This document shows, piece after piece, positions 27,310 through 36,320 of a DNA stretch of 64,000 nucleotides. The stretch covers positions 1 to 64,000 of the forward strand of contig CAZELM010000011.1 of NCBI GenBank assembly GCA_964512995.1, written 5' to 3'. The translations under genes and the position numbers were made by a program. The DNA comes from CAZELM01 sp964512995 (GTDB lineage: Bacteria; CSSED10-310). The stretch's first letter is position 1; every line of letters starts with the position of its first letter. A model generated the notes under the pieces. That model was not told where the DNA came from and did no database searches. It was given only the letters and a program-made list of their open reading frames with translations.

Positions 27310-28833
27310 TCACGGGTGCTGCGTCAACGCAATCCGCTCCGGATCGATGGTCCGCCCCAGTGCCACCAATATAGCCACCTTGGCAGACTCCAGATCCATC
27401 AGTTCCGAAAAAAAATCGGTCCGGGCACGAAGCAACTCATCCTGGGCTTTCAACAGATCGAGATTACCGATGAGTCCTTCGGAGTAGCTTTGGTTCGCCA
27501 GATCCAAACCCTCTTCTGCCACCCTGACCGAACGTTCCGATACTTCGATCGACCGTTTCAGCGCATTATAACTCCGGATCGTGGATTTGACATCCTGTTC
27601 GATCTGTGCCCGAAGGTTCTCCATCTGATTTTCCAGTCTTTTTTTGTGGAGCATCTCCTGGATCTGGTTTTCTTTCATCGAACGATCTCCAAATGTATAC
27701 CGAAAGCCCACTTCCATGGAGTAATCCGGCTGCTGGCTCCGGAAAAACGGTGAAAAACGGGATTGGGAGTGATCAACGGCCGCCTGAAGCGACAGATCCA
27801 GATTTGGGAGCCGGCTGTTCTGAGCCGATGCAACCGAAAGATCGGCAGATCGGCATTCATTCTGCATTTTTTTAAGCTCCAGACGATTCTGGAGCGCTTC
27901 GGTGACCGCGATGGTTTCATCGATCTCTTCGGGATTGGCTTGAACATCCGCTACCAATTGAAGCGGTTTGTTTCCATCGATATCGAGCAGTAATCGCAAC
28001 TGGTCTTTTGTGTCCTCCACCCGTTGTTTCACCGATATCATGGTCGATTCCTGCCTGGCAGCCTGCAAATCGGCCTGAGAGACATGTATCCGCGCGACCA
28101 GACCCTCTTCCAGCTTGATTTTAGTGCTGTTCAGATGAGCCTGAGCCTCCCGCATCCCGCTCTCGGTCACCTCCATCATCTTTTCCGCTTTCAGAACCTG
28201 ATAGAACGCTTCGATCACCTGCCGGATGAGCCGCTGCTCCTCCAGAATGTAATCATATCGGGCGTTTTCCTGTATGAGTCCGGATTGCACCAGTTCTGCG
28301 GAACTCACCGGATTCCAGGCTCCGTTCAATAACGGCTGATCCAGGCTGATTCCATACGAGTGGTGATACTCCAGTGGCATCCCGGTTTCATCCGTAAACG
28401 AGTTGAGCACTGTGACATCGGGATCACTGAGATGCTGGTGATCCATTTCGGAGAAAAAGCGGATCGTCCCGCCGCTCCCGGAGATCGTTTTCGAGATATC
28501 CAGATTCACGGATTGTGTATTGATATCATCGGCGGTGGAATCGGCAAACCGTGTCTGAGAATGATTCGCGGATGTGTTGAGTTTTATTCCATAACGATCC
28601 GCGGTCATCCGATGGCTGGACTCGGAGATATCCACATTATATCGGGAATTTTTCAGGGAGAGATTGTTTTCAAGAGCCATTTTTACGGCCTGGGGGAGTG
28701 TCAGGCTGAAAGCGGCCGATTCTTCGGAAGCGGATATGGATATCGTGTGAATGACCGGGACAGACAGGCTGATGATGAATTTTATCATCATCGGTACCAA
28801 AACGAGACAGTTTCGGTGATTCCGAGTTACCAT
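27310..28833 (-). CDS. TolC-like outer membrane efflux protein
   Basis: About 507 residues from the ATG with GGAGG eight bases upstream; an earlier ATG overlaps that ribosome site. Signal-like hydrophobic segment (about 13-30), then two repeats of the OEP family: LTLPQAVKMALENNLSLKNSRYNVDI at the first repeat, long helices with heptad character, and RYTFGDRSMKENQIQ in the second. Forms the outer-membrane/periplasmic channel of the export system encoded by the four genes downstream. First gene of the operon. Confidence 0.93.
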   Translation of the reverse strand: MVTRNHRNCLVLVPMMIKFIISLSVPVIHTISISASEESAAFSLTLPQAVKMALENNLSLKNSRYNVDISESSHRMTADRYGIKLNTSANHSQTRFADSTADDINTQSVNLDISKTISGSGGTIRFFSEMDHQHLSDPDVTVLNSFTDETGMPLEYHHSYGISLDQPLLNGAWNPVSSAELVQSGLIQENARYDYILEEQRLIRQVIEAFYQVLKAEKMMEVTESGMREAQAHLNSTKIKLEEGLVARIHVSQADLQAARQESTMISVKQRVEDTKDQLRLLLDIDGNKPLQLVADVQANPEEIDETIAVTEALQNRLELKKMQNECRSADLSVASAQNSRLPNLDLSLQAAVDHSQSRFSPFFRSQQPDYSMEVGFRYTFGDRSMKENQIQEMLHKKRLENQMENLRAQIEQDVKSTIRSYNALKRSIEVSERSVRVAEEGLDLANQSYSEGLIGNLDLLKAQDELLRARTDFFSELMDLESAKVAILVALGRTIDPERIALTQHP

Positions 28834-28990
28834 GTCCAGGGCCTCCATCCGATATGTAACACCAAAAAATAAGGGATATCAATCTGAAACATTCATAAAC
28901 TGACCAGCGTGGCAGCTTCAGCCAACCGCACTCCTGATCCCGCCAGAAGATCTCATGCTGTCAGAAATGATTCACGGCAACTTCGGAACG

Positions 28991-31741
28991 TTATTGGGTT
29001 TTGGAAGCACCGACCTGAGCCTGTAATCGTCCGATTGTTTCCCGGACCGTTGAGGCGATCTGCCGGGATCGGAAAACCCATCCCAATGGATAATGAAAAA
29101 TATACATCAATGGATTTCGGAGATCTCGCTGGAATCGTTTTAATTCATCCAGTTCGTTGTGGGTTTTGAATGCGCTCAACGCACGGATTGCCGTCTGATG
29201 CAACTGGGGGTCTTCGAGATAGATTTTCCGGATGTTCTTATCTTTGAAACGAAGGGCTTCCAGAAGGAAGTCGCGTGCCTGAGTCGACCGGATCGCTGCC
29301 ATCGTCTCCACGACATTTTTCCGAAGTCTGGAATCCAGAAAGAAAATATCCGTCAATGTTGAAACTGCGGATTGACCATCCGGAGAACTCAGTGCTTTGA
29401 TAGCGAGCGATTTGACATCGAAATCCGCGTCATTCAGAAGGTTTCGAGCGATTTCCGGAAGAATTTTCCGGTTGGCATGAATCAGAACCGTTAAAATTTC
29501 TTTTCGAATCCGGGGATCAGCATCCTTATGCGCTTCCAGGAAAACCGGTTCAGCATCCGGATGCCATACTTCCGCCAAGACACCCAGGGCATTTCTGGCC
29601 CGATACCAGGACTCGTCCATCATCAGGTTCGGATTACTCTCCTGACGGGGAAATTCATCCCGGTCATTCAGTGATTTCAGTCGCCAGGACATCACGTCAC
29701 CGGCTGTTCTGGGCATTTTTATCAGGCTGTTGAACGCTCGTCCCCGTGCCCGGCGCGTTCCCCATACGAAGACTTCCAGCAATTGTGTTACGACTTCATC
29801 AGTGCCGATATTCTGTAGAATATCCAATGCCCGTTCCGCAGTCTCCCGATCCTTGGCTTCGATTTTTTTCACCAGCACTTTCACGACATCCGGTTCAGAT
29901 ACCTTGACAAACAGCTTCTCCAGATTGTCGATTTTTGAGGTGACATCTTCTGATAATTCCATGGCGGCGGTTTCGTCGAGATTCTTCCGGAATTCATCGA
30001 GGAATGAATGGGCCATCTTGAAATTACCGGAGAGAATAATCTGACGGAGCACCTGGGCGAGAATTTCAATCATGTATCTCCAGGTGTCTTCGTCGGGATC
30101 TTCGTGCAGGATATGATTGGATAATTCGGCCAGAATCTGCCGGACTGTGGTTGTTTTTTCACGAAGAACCGCCAACTCAGCTACCTGACCGAGTATCGCG
30201 AGCGCTCCCAATCGTACCTTGATATCGTCGGAATTCAGTTTTTCCAATGCTTTGGCAACGATTTTGCGGCTGACAGTCCATGACATCCGGCGCCGGATTT
30301 CCGGCTGGTCGATGATCGCTCGTTCCAGATACTGCGGGTCCAGTGATACCACCAGTTCTGCAAGGCTTTGTTTCATCTTGTCGCTCTCTTCGACTTTTCC
30401 GGACAAAATCTTTTTGAAGAGACTGCCGACTTCATCATCGGACATGGAACCGAGATCTTCCCCTCCGGCCACTTTGAAAACGATTTCATTGAGAAGCAGC
30501 AAATCGGGATTGATTTTGGCTGGTGTGGGTGAGGCTGCCTTGACGGTGCCAGCTCCCGCTATTCCAGCGGCAATCACTACCTCTTCCATATTGGGATCGA
30601 ATCCCTCCGGTATTTTGCCATCGACATCGATGATCCCGTACCGATACTGATCAATCGCAATATGGATAACTCCCTGGCTGGACAGATACTGTTTGGCTCC
30701 ACCCTGATCTTTGAGCCAGGCGACACCCTGAATGAACATGCTGAGCAGATGTTTGATCTCTTCGATGGTAATGTTCGGCATGAACGTCACGCTGGAGATA
30801 TGCCGCTCTTCCATACCTTCCATGAATTCCGTCAGCAGCTTGGATTGGGTTCGGATCTGAATGTGGTTGATCCGAAGCTTTCCGGCCATTGCTGTCATCA
30901 CCAGGACTTCGTTTGCCGACAGCAATGCTTCAATAGCCACCTGAAACGAACTGATCAGTGGAGGCAAACCAGGATGATCCAGCGGATACATTGAAAATCC
31001 GCGCACCGCCAGGATTAACCGTTTCACGAGGTTTTCAGCCTGGCGAGCCATCATGGCATCGGATAACCGGGATGCGACAGTATGACCCCGTTGGGATGAG
31101 GAGATCGTTCCTCCTGCTGCCAGACGCACAATCGCGTCTTCCGACAAACTCAATTCATATTGATCTTCGGTCTTTATGAAATCGGCCTCTTCCAGAATAA
31201 TCTCCAGCATCGCCCAGGAGCTTTCCGGAAAATCCTGCCGCTGAACATAGATTTGCAGTTCTTCCATATCCAGATCCCGCAATGCGAGTTTGAAGATATC
31301 GGAGATCTCCCGGTTCAACGCCGGATAACCGGATTCCGAAAGCCGGTAGTCCAGCAGAAGGCACAATTGAAGCCATACATTGAATCGTGCCTGAAGCAAT
31401 AACACTTCCCCACCGGAACTTGTTTTGAACTGATTGAGTACCTCCATGATCTCACTCATCCGGGTGGATGTCTGAAGCTGATGGGTGAGCTGATTGAATG
31501 TAGATGCTCCGAATCGCTTGACCAATGCGGGAGAGTCCAGCAGCATGACAAACAACCCGGACGAGGCTTCCTCCTCCAATGTTTGGTTTCCAATGGAGAT
31601 GAACACTTTTGCCAGGTTTTCCGGGGATTCCTTTTTCAAGACATTCAGGATATTGTCTTTTCGTTTTTCCATATCCTTGACTCGCAACGATATGGTCGTC
31701 AATTGCTCCAGAAGAAATTGTCCCACTTCTTTTTCAGCCAT
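28991..31741 (-). CDS. HEAT-repeat protein of unknown function
   Basis: 916 residues, no signal peptide, AAGGGG before the ATG. Alpha-helical throughout. The C-terminal half carries recognisable HEAT/armadillo-like repeats (VRLGALAILGQVAELAVL, RALDILQNIGTDEVVTQLL, ARNALGVLAEVWHPDA, DVKSLAIKALSSPDGQSAV). The middle (about 235-330) resembles helical domains that follow a metal-binding or HD-type scaffold in related long proteins, but no catalytic motif is present. Probably a cytoplasmic scaffold or regulator. It stands 158 bases upstream of the TolC-like gene on the same strand; co-transcription is possible but unproven. Confidence 0.85.
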   Translation of the reverse strand: MAEKEVGQFLLEQLTTISLRVKDMEKRKDNILNVLKKESPENLAKVFISIGNQTLEEEASSGLFVMLLDSPALVKRFGASTFNQLTHQLQTSTRMSEIMEVLNQFKTSSGGEVLLLQARFNVWLQLCLLLDYRLSESGYPALNREISDIFKLALRDLDMEELQIYVQRQDFPESSWAMLEIILEEADFIKTEDQYELSLSEDAIVRLAAGGTISSSQRGHTVASRLSDAMMARQAENLVKRLILAVRGFSMYPLDHPGLPPLISSFQVAIEALLSANEVLVMTAMAGKLRINHIQIRTQSKLLTEFMEGMEERHISSVTFMPNITIEEIKHLLSMFIQGVAWLKDQGGAKQYLSSQGVIHIAIDQYRYGIIDVDGKIPEGFDPNMEEVVIAAGIAGAGTVKAASPTPAKINPDLLLLNEIVFKVAGGEDLGSMSDDEVGSLFKKILSGKVEESDKMKQSLAELVVSLDPQYLERAIIDQPEIRRRMSWTVSRKIVAKALEKLNSDDIKVRLGALAILGQVAELAVLREKTTTVRQILAELSNHILHEDPDEDTWRYMIEILAQVLRQIILSGNFKMAHSFLDEFRKNLDETAAMELSEDVTSKIDNLEKLFVKVSEPDVVKVLVKKIEAKDRETAERALDILQNIGTDEVVTQLLEVFVWGTRRARGRAFNSLIKMPRTAGDVMSWRLKSLNDRDEFPRQESNPNLMMDESWYRARNALGVLAEVWHPDAEPVFLEAHKDADPRIRKEILTVLIHANRKILPEIARNLLNDADFDVKSLAIKALSSPDGQSAVSTLTDIFFLDSRLRKNVVETMAAIRSTQARDFLLEALRFKDKNIRKIYLEDPQLHQTAIRALSAFKTHNELDELKRFQRDLRNPLMYIFHYPLGWVFRSRQIASTVRETIGRLQAQVGASKTQ

Positions 31742-32065
31742 GTGCCGTCCCCTTCCGATGCAAAGGCATCACCTCAATGTCCTTCTGTCCTCTTAAAACC
31801 TCAACTTATTATTTTATTCCGGTTACATGATAACGTCAACTCCCCCTGATCGGGATGACACCCTTGCAGGAATCAGTTACATGAAGATCGATACAAAGGT
31901 GTCGATTTTTTAAATTTTATTACATTTTATGATCCAAATCGTCATAGAAATACTTACATACCGTATCATCAGAATCTGACAGCGGATGAATCGAGGGTTG
32001 TATTATCGAATCCACGGGTGCTTTCACATGTGTTTCATGAATTACCGGTAGATTCTACAAATCAA
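31742..32065. other. intergenic region
   Basis: 324 AT-rich bases. A short hairpin with a T-tract on the plus strand (ATCGATAC / GTGTCGAT, near 31893-31912) has no plus-strand gene to terminate. Nothing else supported. Confidence 0.5.
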
Positions 32066-32785
32066 TCAAGCGGATGGTTCAGATGATTTTGACGGTGTGC
32101 TTTCCGGTAAATCTTTAGAACGGATGGATTTGGTATGGCGTGATCCGGCGTTTATGATCATCCGGGCATTGAGATAGTCCTGATAGAACTGGGGATGACT
32201 GTTTTTCAGGGACATCACCATGGGATCCATCTTGAGCTTCAGGATGTGATCGACTTGTCTGAAAAGCACTTTCAAATCGGCAGTACAAGCTTTTCGAATC
32301 GCGTGTATGTAGCGTGGTCTTACAATTGCGCTTTCGAAGGCGTCAATCCTGGCACGGAAGTTATCCAATATGGATCGTGTGATCCCGTAATCCGCCAGAG
32401 GAATGATGCGTTCTTCGGTCAGAGCCTTGATGGTATTACACCGTTGTAATATTGCGAAGTCGCGTCCACGGATGCTTGTGTAGGTCAGATGTGCTTTTTC
32501 CATCAGTGGTGAATCATTCGTATTTTCGGCATATAAACGAACAGCCTTGGCGATCTCTACAGCAGAGTTGACCATCGCGATTTTATGATTGAGCTTGGCC
32601 TGGGTGAATCCGATGGTTGGCATGTCCTGAAGACGGTATAATTCCTTGATCCGAGACAGAAGAAGGCAGAACGTTTTAAATGTTTCCCGAAATTCAGGAA
32701 GACCATTGATCAACTCGATCTGACGTTCACAGACAGTCTGGGTAGCCTCATTCATCGACATCTTTCTGTTTTGTGTCTTGTTCAT
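32066..32785 (-). CDS. all-helical protein of unknown function
   Basis: 239 residues from an ATG with GGAGG eight bases upstream. Predicted as long amphipathic helices throughout with Ser/Lys-rich tail; no membrane span, signal or catalytic motif. Resembles in style the helical hypothetical proteins of about 230 residues that occur in many copies in other diderm genomes, but I cannot name a family. It is followed upstream by the repeat-rich region at 32.9-33.6 kb. Confidence 0.75.
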   Translation of the reverse strand: MNKTQNRKMSMNEATQTVCERQIELINGLPEFRETFKTFCLLLSRIKELYRLQDMPTIGFTQAKLNHKIAMVNSAVEIAKAVRLYAENTNDSPLMEKAHLTYTSIRGRDFAILQRCNTIKALTEERIIPLADYGITRSILDNFRARIDAFESAIVRPRYIHAIRKACTADLKVLFRQVDHILKLKMDPMVMSLKNSHPQFYQDYLNARMIINAGSRHTKSIRSKDLPESTPSKSSEPSA

Positions 32786-32986
32786 ACAAAAAACCTCCTG
32801 ATAACTGTTTAGGACATGAAAACAACATGAAATATCACTTGGCGTCTATACCCAGTTACCTGTCACATATGCATTCACAACAACTGATGGTTATATACAG
32901 AATCGCTCCCAAGGAAATCAAGGGGGAAAATTTTTCAGTTATAACCTGCTCTATCTAAATGAAAAGGAGGAGAAGAGACGATTGGG

Positions 32987-33040
32987 TTTTGACCTCACTC
33001 CCATCTCCTCTCCATGAATGGAGAGGGGGTATATGTGCGG
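32987..33040 (+). repeat. dispersed palindromic repeat (CTCTCCATGAATGGAGAG type)
   Basis: GACCTCACTCCCATCTC followed by the palindrome CTCTCCATGAATGGAGAG and GGGG-TATATG. Variants of the same block recur at 38681-38735, near 38777-38805 and inside the repeats near 59.0 and 61.3 kb. Non-coding, REP-like. Confidence 0.7.
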
Positions 33041-33067
33041 AGTACTTTCGGTATATCCTGTCCCATC

Positions 33068-33610
33068 ACAAAAAACGTTCATTCCATTCACCGAATCGGC
33101 CATCCCATCATGCGATAAGCCGACCATGCCATTCACCGCAACGATGATCACATCAGCGTGAGTGAGCATTACATTGCCCAGCACGATGATCACATCAGCA
33201 TGAGTGAGCATTGCATTGCCCCAGCACGATGATCACATCAGCATGAGTGAGCATTGCATTGCCCAGCACGATGATCACATCAGCATGAGTGAGCATTGCA
33301 TTGCCNNNNNNNNNNNNNNNNNNNNNNNNNNNNNNNNNNNNNNNNNNNNNNNNNNNNNNNNNNNNNNNNNNNNNNNNNNNNNNNNNNNNNNNNNNNNNNN
33401 NNNNNCCCAGCACGATGATCACATCAGCATGAGTGAGCATTGCATTGCCCAGCACGATGATCACATCAGCGTGAACGACGGTATCATTGGCCGGAGCGAT
33501 CCTATTTCCACCTTGAGCGCCGATTGTATTCATCATTATGTTCGTCCGTTAATGCAAACAGCCACCCGTGATACTGACGATTGTTTCACCAACGCACACG
33601 GAATTATTTG
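33068..33610 (-). repeat. 21/42-bp tandem repeat array, locus 2
   Basis: On the minus strand two alternating 21-bp units, one starting GTGATCATCGTGCTGGG and one starting GCAATGCTCACTCATGC, make a 42-bp tandem repeat with a 100-N gap inside. Both sides decay into looser units (GTGATCATCGTTGCGGTG, GGCATGGTCGGC, GATACCGTCGTTCACGC). Translates in one frame as a 14-residue repeat (NAMLTHADVIIVLG), but there is no ribosome site and the frame breaks at the extra C near 33222, so I treat it as non-coding. The 1-kb gap between flanking genes otherwise holds only dispersed repeat motifs. Confidence 0.9.
33306..33405. other. assembly gap (100 N)
   Basis: Exactly 100 N inside the 42-bp repeat array; true copy number unknown. 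Confidence 0.95.
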
Positions 33611-33640
33611 ACAGAACCATGATCCACGGGAGTAAATGTC

Positions 33641-33695
33641 TGAACCGCAGATTGCGCTGATTATTTATTGGATTACGCAGATTGGGGATACCGGG
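33641..33695 (+). repeat. GAACCGCAGATT-type dispersed motif
   Basis: TGAACCGCAGATTGCGCTGA followed by GGATTACGCAGATTGGG: spaced copies of a GATTNCGCNGATT motif. Related sequences occur at 39872-39900, 53311-53331 and 53410-53436 in this window. Non-coding. Confidence 0.6.
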
Positions 33696-33793
33696 ATTGG
33701 GGTGACCAACTTAATGGAATCGATTTTATCAGAGCCATCTGGATTTGACTTATTCAAAGAAAATTGGCACAGTATTGGAGAAAGGAGAGTTGA

Positions 33794-34255
33794 TTGAAAC
33801 CGCGGATTTATGTTGATACATCAGTGATCGGTGGATGTTTCGAAGCTGATCGTTGTGAGGCTTCCCAATGTGTCATGGATCTGTTCAAAAATGATAAAGC
33901 GCTTCTTGTTCTTTCTGATATGACTCTTCTTGAACTCAGTTTTGCTCCGGAAAAAATCCGCGATTCGATAAACCAAATACCAATGGGAAATAAGCGACTG
34001 GTCGAGCTCACGGAAGAAATAGAAGTTTTGGCACGGCATTATATTGAAGGAGGCATCCTGCCTCTGAAAAGTATCACTGATGCTCGACATATTGCCGTGG
34101 CAACCGTGAGCAGATCGGACCTATTGGTTAGTTGGAATTTTAAACATATGGTAAACATCCGGAGGATACGAGGGTTCAATTCCATTAATATCCGTTATGG
34201 ATATCCCTTAATCGAAATTCGAAGTCCTTTGGAGGTAATCGAATATGAAGATTAA
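33794..34255 (+). CDS. PIN-domain protein, VapC-like toxin
   Basis: 153 residues starting at TTG with AAAGGAGAG five bases upstream. PIN-domain acidic residues are all visible: D8 (IYVDTSV), E47 (LLELSF), D96 (TDARHIA) and D109 (SDLLVSWN), expected to bind Mg2+ for ribonuclease activity. It overlaps the small downstream gene by 11 bases, giving a two-gene module with the toxin-like gene first, the reverse of classical vapBC order. Likely a ribonuclease toxin controlled by the downstream protein. Confidence 0.85.
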   Translation: MKPRIYVDTSVIGGCFEADRCEASQCVMDLFKNDKALLVLSDMTLLELSFAPEKIRDSINQIPMGNKRLVELTEEIEVLARHYIEGGILPLKSITDARHIAVATVSRSDLLVSWNFKHMVNIRRIRGFNSINIRYGYPLIEIRSPLEVIEYED

Positions 34256-34421
34256 TAAAGAATTTGATGCGGTAATAATGATGCGTGAAATCCGTGATAA
34301 ACTGAGTGAAAAAATGTTGCACATGACTGTTTTAGAGCAACGGACATTTATTCAGGAACGGGTTGGTGACGAACTCGAACGATTGCGGAAGCAACGCCTT
34401 TCAGAAGAAAATGCCGCATAA
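34245..34421 (+). CDS. small putative antitoxin partner of the PIN protein
   Basis: 58 residues: begins MKINKEFDAVIMMREIRDKL and ends SEENAA. GGAGG lies nine bases before the ATG, within the end of the PIN gene, and the 11-base overlap indicates coupling. Charged and helical, rich in Glu/Arg/Lys, with no DNA-binding fold that I can name. Size, position and charge fit an antitoxin; function is inferred from context only. Confidence 0.75.
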   Translation: MKINKEFDAVIMMREIRDKLSEKMLHMTVLEQRTFIQERVGDELERLRKQRLSEENAA

Positions 34422-34443
34422 CAAGAACGTTCATTTTGATCGG

Positions 34444-35571
34444 TTACTGCCGATCCGGCTTCCCGTGGGCCATCACCTGATCATAGAGTGATTCATATTG
34501 GTCCACAATGACCGGACTGCTGAACCGGGCGGCCGCCAGAGACGCACTGTTCCGGCTCATCGCTTCCCACGCCTGCCGGTTCCTGAGCAGTGCGAGGACT
34601 TTCTGAGTGGTCCCGGAAATATCTCCCACCGTTGTGAGCATTCCGGTTTTCATGTCCTCCACAACTTCCGTCAGACCCCCCGACCGGGACGCCGCCACCG
34701 GAACACCACACGCCATCGCCTCCAATGCCGACAATCCGAAACTCTCATAATCACTGAGCAGCAGATACAAGTGACTTCCCCGGAAGACCGTTTCAATATC
34801 CTGGACAGAACCCAGAAAATCCACTTTCCGGCATATCCGGAGTTCCGCTGCCAGCTCCCGGGCCATTCCCAGTTCCGGACCATCTCCCACCAGTTTCAGA
34901 CGAGCCGGCAGCACTTTCTGAACCTCATGAAACACATGGATGATATCCCCGATACGTTTCACAGGGCGGAAATTCCCGGCATGCGTCAGCACAAACTCCT
35001 GGTTTTCTCCGGGATAGGGCGTTCGGTTCCCGGCGTGGAACCGGCGATTGTCATAAAAGTTATGGATCACCACCGGTCGCTGATCCAGGTCAAACTCCTC
35101 CATTGTACGATCCTGAAGCCAGTTGGATACCACCGTCAGCGCATCACACTGATTCATGGCAAACCGACACAAGCCCATGAAATCCGGATGGCTCCCGACG
35201 AGCGTGATATCCGTGCCATGCATCGTGGCGATCACCCGGACGGGATGCGGCTGGACCACATGCTTCGCAAAGATGCCGCATATGGCATGCGGAACAGCAT
35301 AATGGGCATGGATGATGTCGATGTCATATTTCCGGACCACCTCCGCCAGTTGATTGATCAGGCTGAGATCATGCGGCGGGTATCTGAACAACGGATAATC
35401 CGGGATATACACCTTGTGGTAACAAGCATCAGATTCAGCCGGCAATCGGTAGGGCCGTTCGCTGCTGATGACATGCACTTCATGGCCCCGTTCCATCATC
35501 GCCATCCCCAGTTCGACCGCCACGATTCCGCTTCCGCCCTGCGTCGGATGACATGAAACCGCAATTTTCAT
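34444..35571 (-). CDS. bshA: bacillithiol biosynthesis glycosyltransferase BshA
   Basis: About 375 residues starting at the ATG preceded by GGGAGGGACCG, 11 bases after bshB1; the frame is open upstream inside bshB1 but unsupported. GT4 glycosyltransferase: opens with KIAVSCHPTQGGSGIVAVEL, typical of BshA, and has the donor-site motif ESFGLSALEAMACGVPVAAS. Joins GlcNAc from UDP-GlcNAc to L-malate, the first bacillithiol step. Last gene of the methyltransferase-bshC-bshB1-bshA operon; the presence of the other two pathway genes makes this assignment firm. Confidence 0.95.
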   Translation of the reverse strand: MKIAVSCHPTQGGSGIVAVELGMAMMERGHEVHVISSERPYRLPAESDACYHKVYIPDYPLFRYPPHDLSLINQLAEVVRKYDIDIIHAHYAVPHAICGIFAKHVVQPHPVRVIATMHGTDITLVGSHPDFMGLCRFAMNQCDALTVVSNWLQDRTMEEFDLDQRPVVIHNFYDNRRFHAGNRTPYPGENQEFVLTHAGNFRPVKRIGDIIHVFHEVQKVLPARLKLVGDGPELGMARELAAELRICRKVDFLGSVQDIETVFRGSHLYLLLSDYESFGLSALEAMACGVPVAASRSGGLTEVVEDMKTGMLTTVGDISGTTQKVLALLRNRQAWEAMSRNSASLAAARFSSPVIVDQYESLYDQVMAHGKPDRQ

Positions 35572-35582
35572 CGGTCCCTCCC

Positions 35583-36302
35583 TCAGATTTTCCGGAACGG
35601 CCGGTAAAGTTCTGTCGGGTCGTCCACCGGGACCGGCCGGAGAACCCCAAACGGCTCCCCATACGTTTTCAGAATCTGAGATCCATAATGCCGGGCGCGT
35701 GCTTCGATATTCAGCAGAAAATCCGGTTGGGAGATATTCGTCGGCCGTTCCGTGGCATCCGGTTGATACAACTGGGAGGCGTAACACCGGGCCGCCGCCA
35801 ACTTGGTCTGAAAATCGTCCGATATATCCACGATGAGCTGCGGCTGGAACGGGAAATGCCCCATAAAAAACAGAAACTCATGGGGCCGGTACGGTGTTCC
35901 CTTTGCCGGAAACTTTTCCATGCCCACCGGATACATGATGCTCCGGATCAACTCCGCAGCCACCACATGATCCGGGTGCAAATCTTCCCAATGATGGCAC
36001 ATCACAATCACGGGTCGAAGCCGTCGGATTTCTTCGATCAGTCTCACCCGGTTTTCGAACGTGTTCTCCAGTCTGCCATCGCCCATATCCAGATTGATCC
36101 GCTCCGTGATTCCCAACACCCGAGCCGCTTCCGCAGCCTCTCGAGCACGGATATCCGGCGTCCCCCGCGTACCCATCTCTCCTCGTGTCAGATCGATCAG
36201 TGCGACCCGTTTTCCTTTCCGTGTCAGTTTTGCCACGGTGCCGCCAATGATCAGTTCCACATCATCCGGGTGTGCGCCGATCGCCAACAGATCCACAGAC
36301 AT
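35583..36302 (-). CDS. bshB1: bacillithiol biosynthesis deacetylase BshB1
   Basis: 239 residues of the LmbE/PIG-L zinc hydrolase family. Zinc-site motif AHPDD (H11, D13, D14) and HPDH (109-112) are intact; the family segment TRGEMGTRGTPDIRAREA is present. Removes acetyl from GlcNAc-malate to give GlcN-malate. A strong GGAGGG ribosome site lies in the 18-base gap after bshC. Confidence 0.95.
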   Translation of the reverse strand: MSVDLLAIGAHPDDVELIIGGTVAKLTRKGKRVALIDLTRGEMGTRGTPDIRAREAAEAARVLGITERINLDMGDGRLENTFENRVRLIEEIRRLRPVIVMCHHWEDLHPDHVVAAELIRSIMYPVGMEKFPAKGTPYRPHEFLFFMGHFPFQPQLIVDISDDFQTKLAAARCYASQLYQPDATERPTNISQPDFLLNIEARARHYGSQILKTYGEPFGVLRPVPVDDPTELYRPFRKI

Positions 36303-36320
36303 ACTCCGTCCCTCCTGAAA

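Noticed and set aside
31890..31916. Plus-strand terminator hairpin with T-tract
   Set aside because: There is no plus-strand gene upstream for it to terminate.
32951..33611. Repetitive protein (NAMLTHADVIIVLG repeats) from the second array
   Set aside because: No ribosome site, an extra base near 33222 breaks the frame, and the related third array mixes 21- and 22-bp units and cannot be coding.
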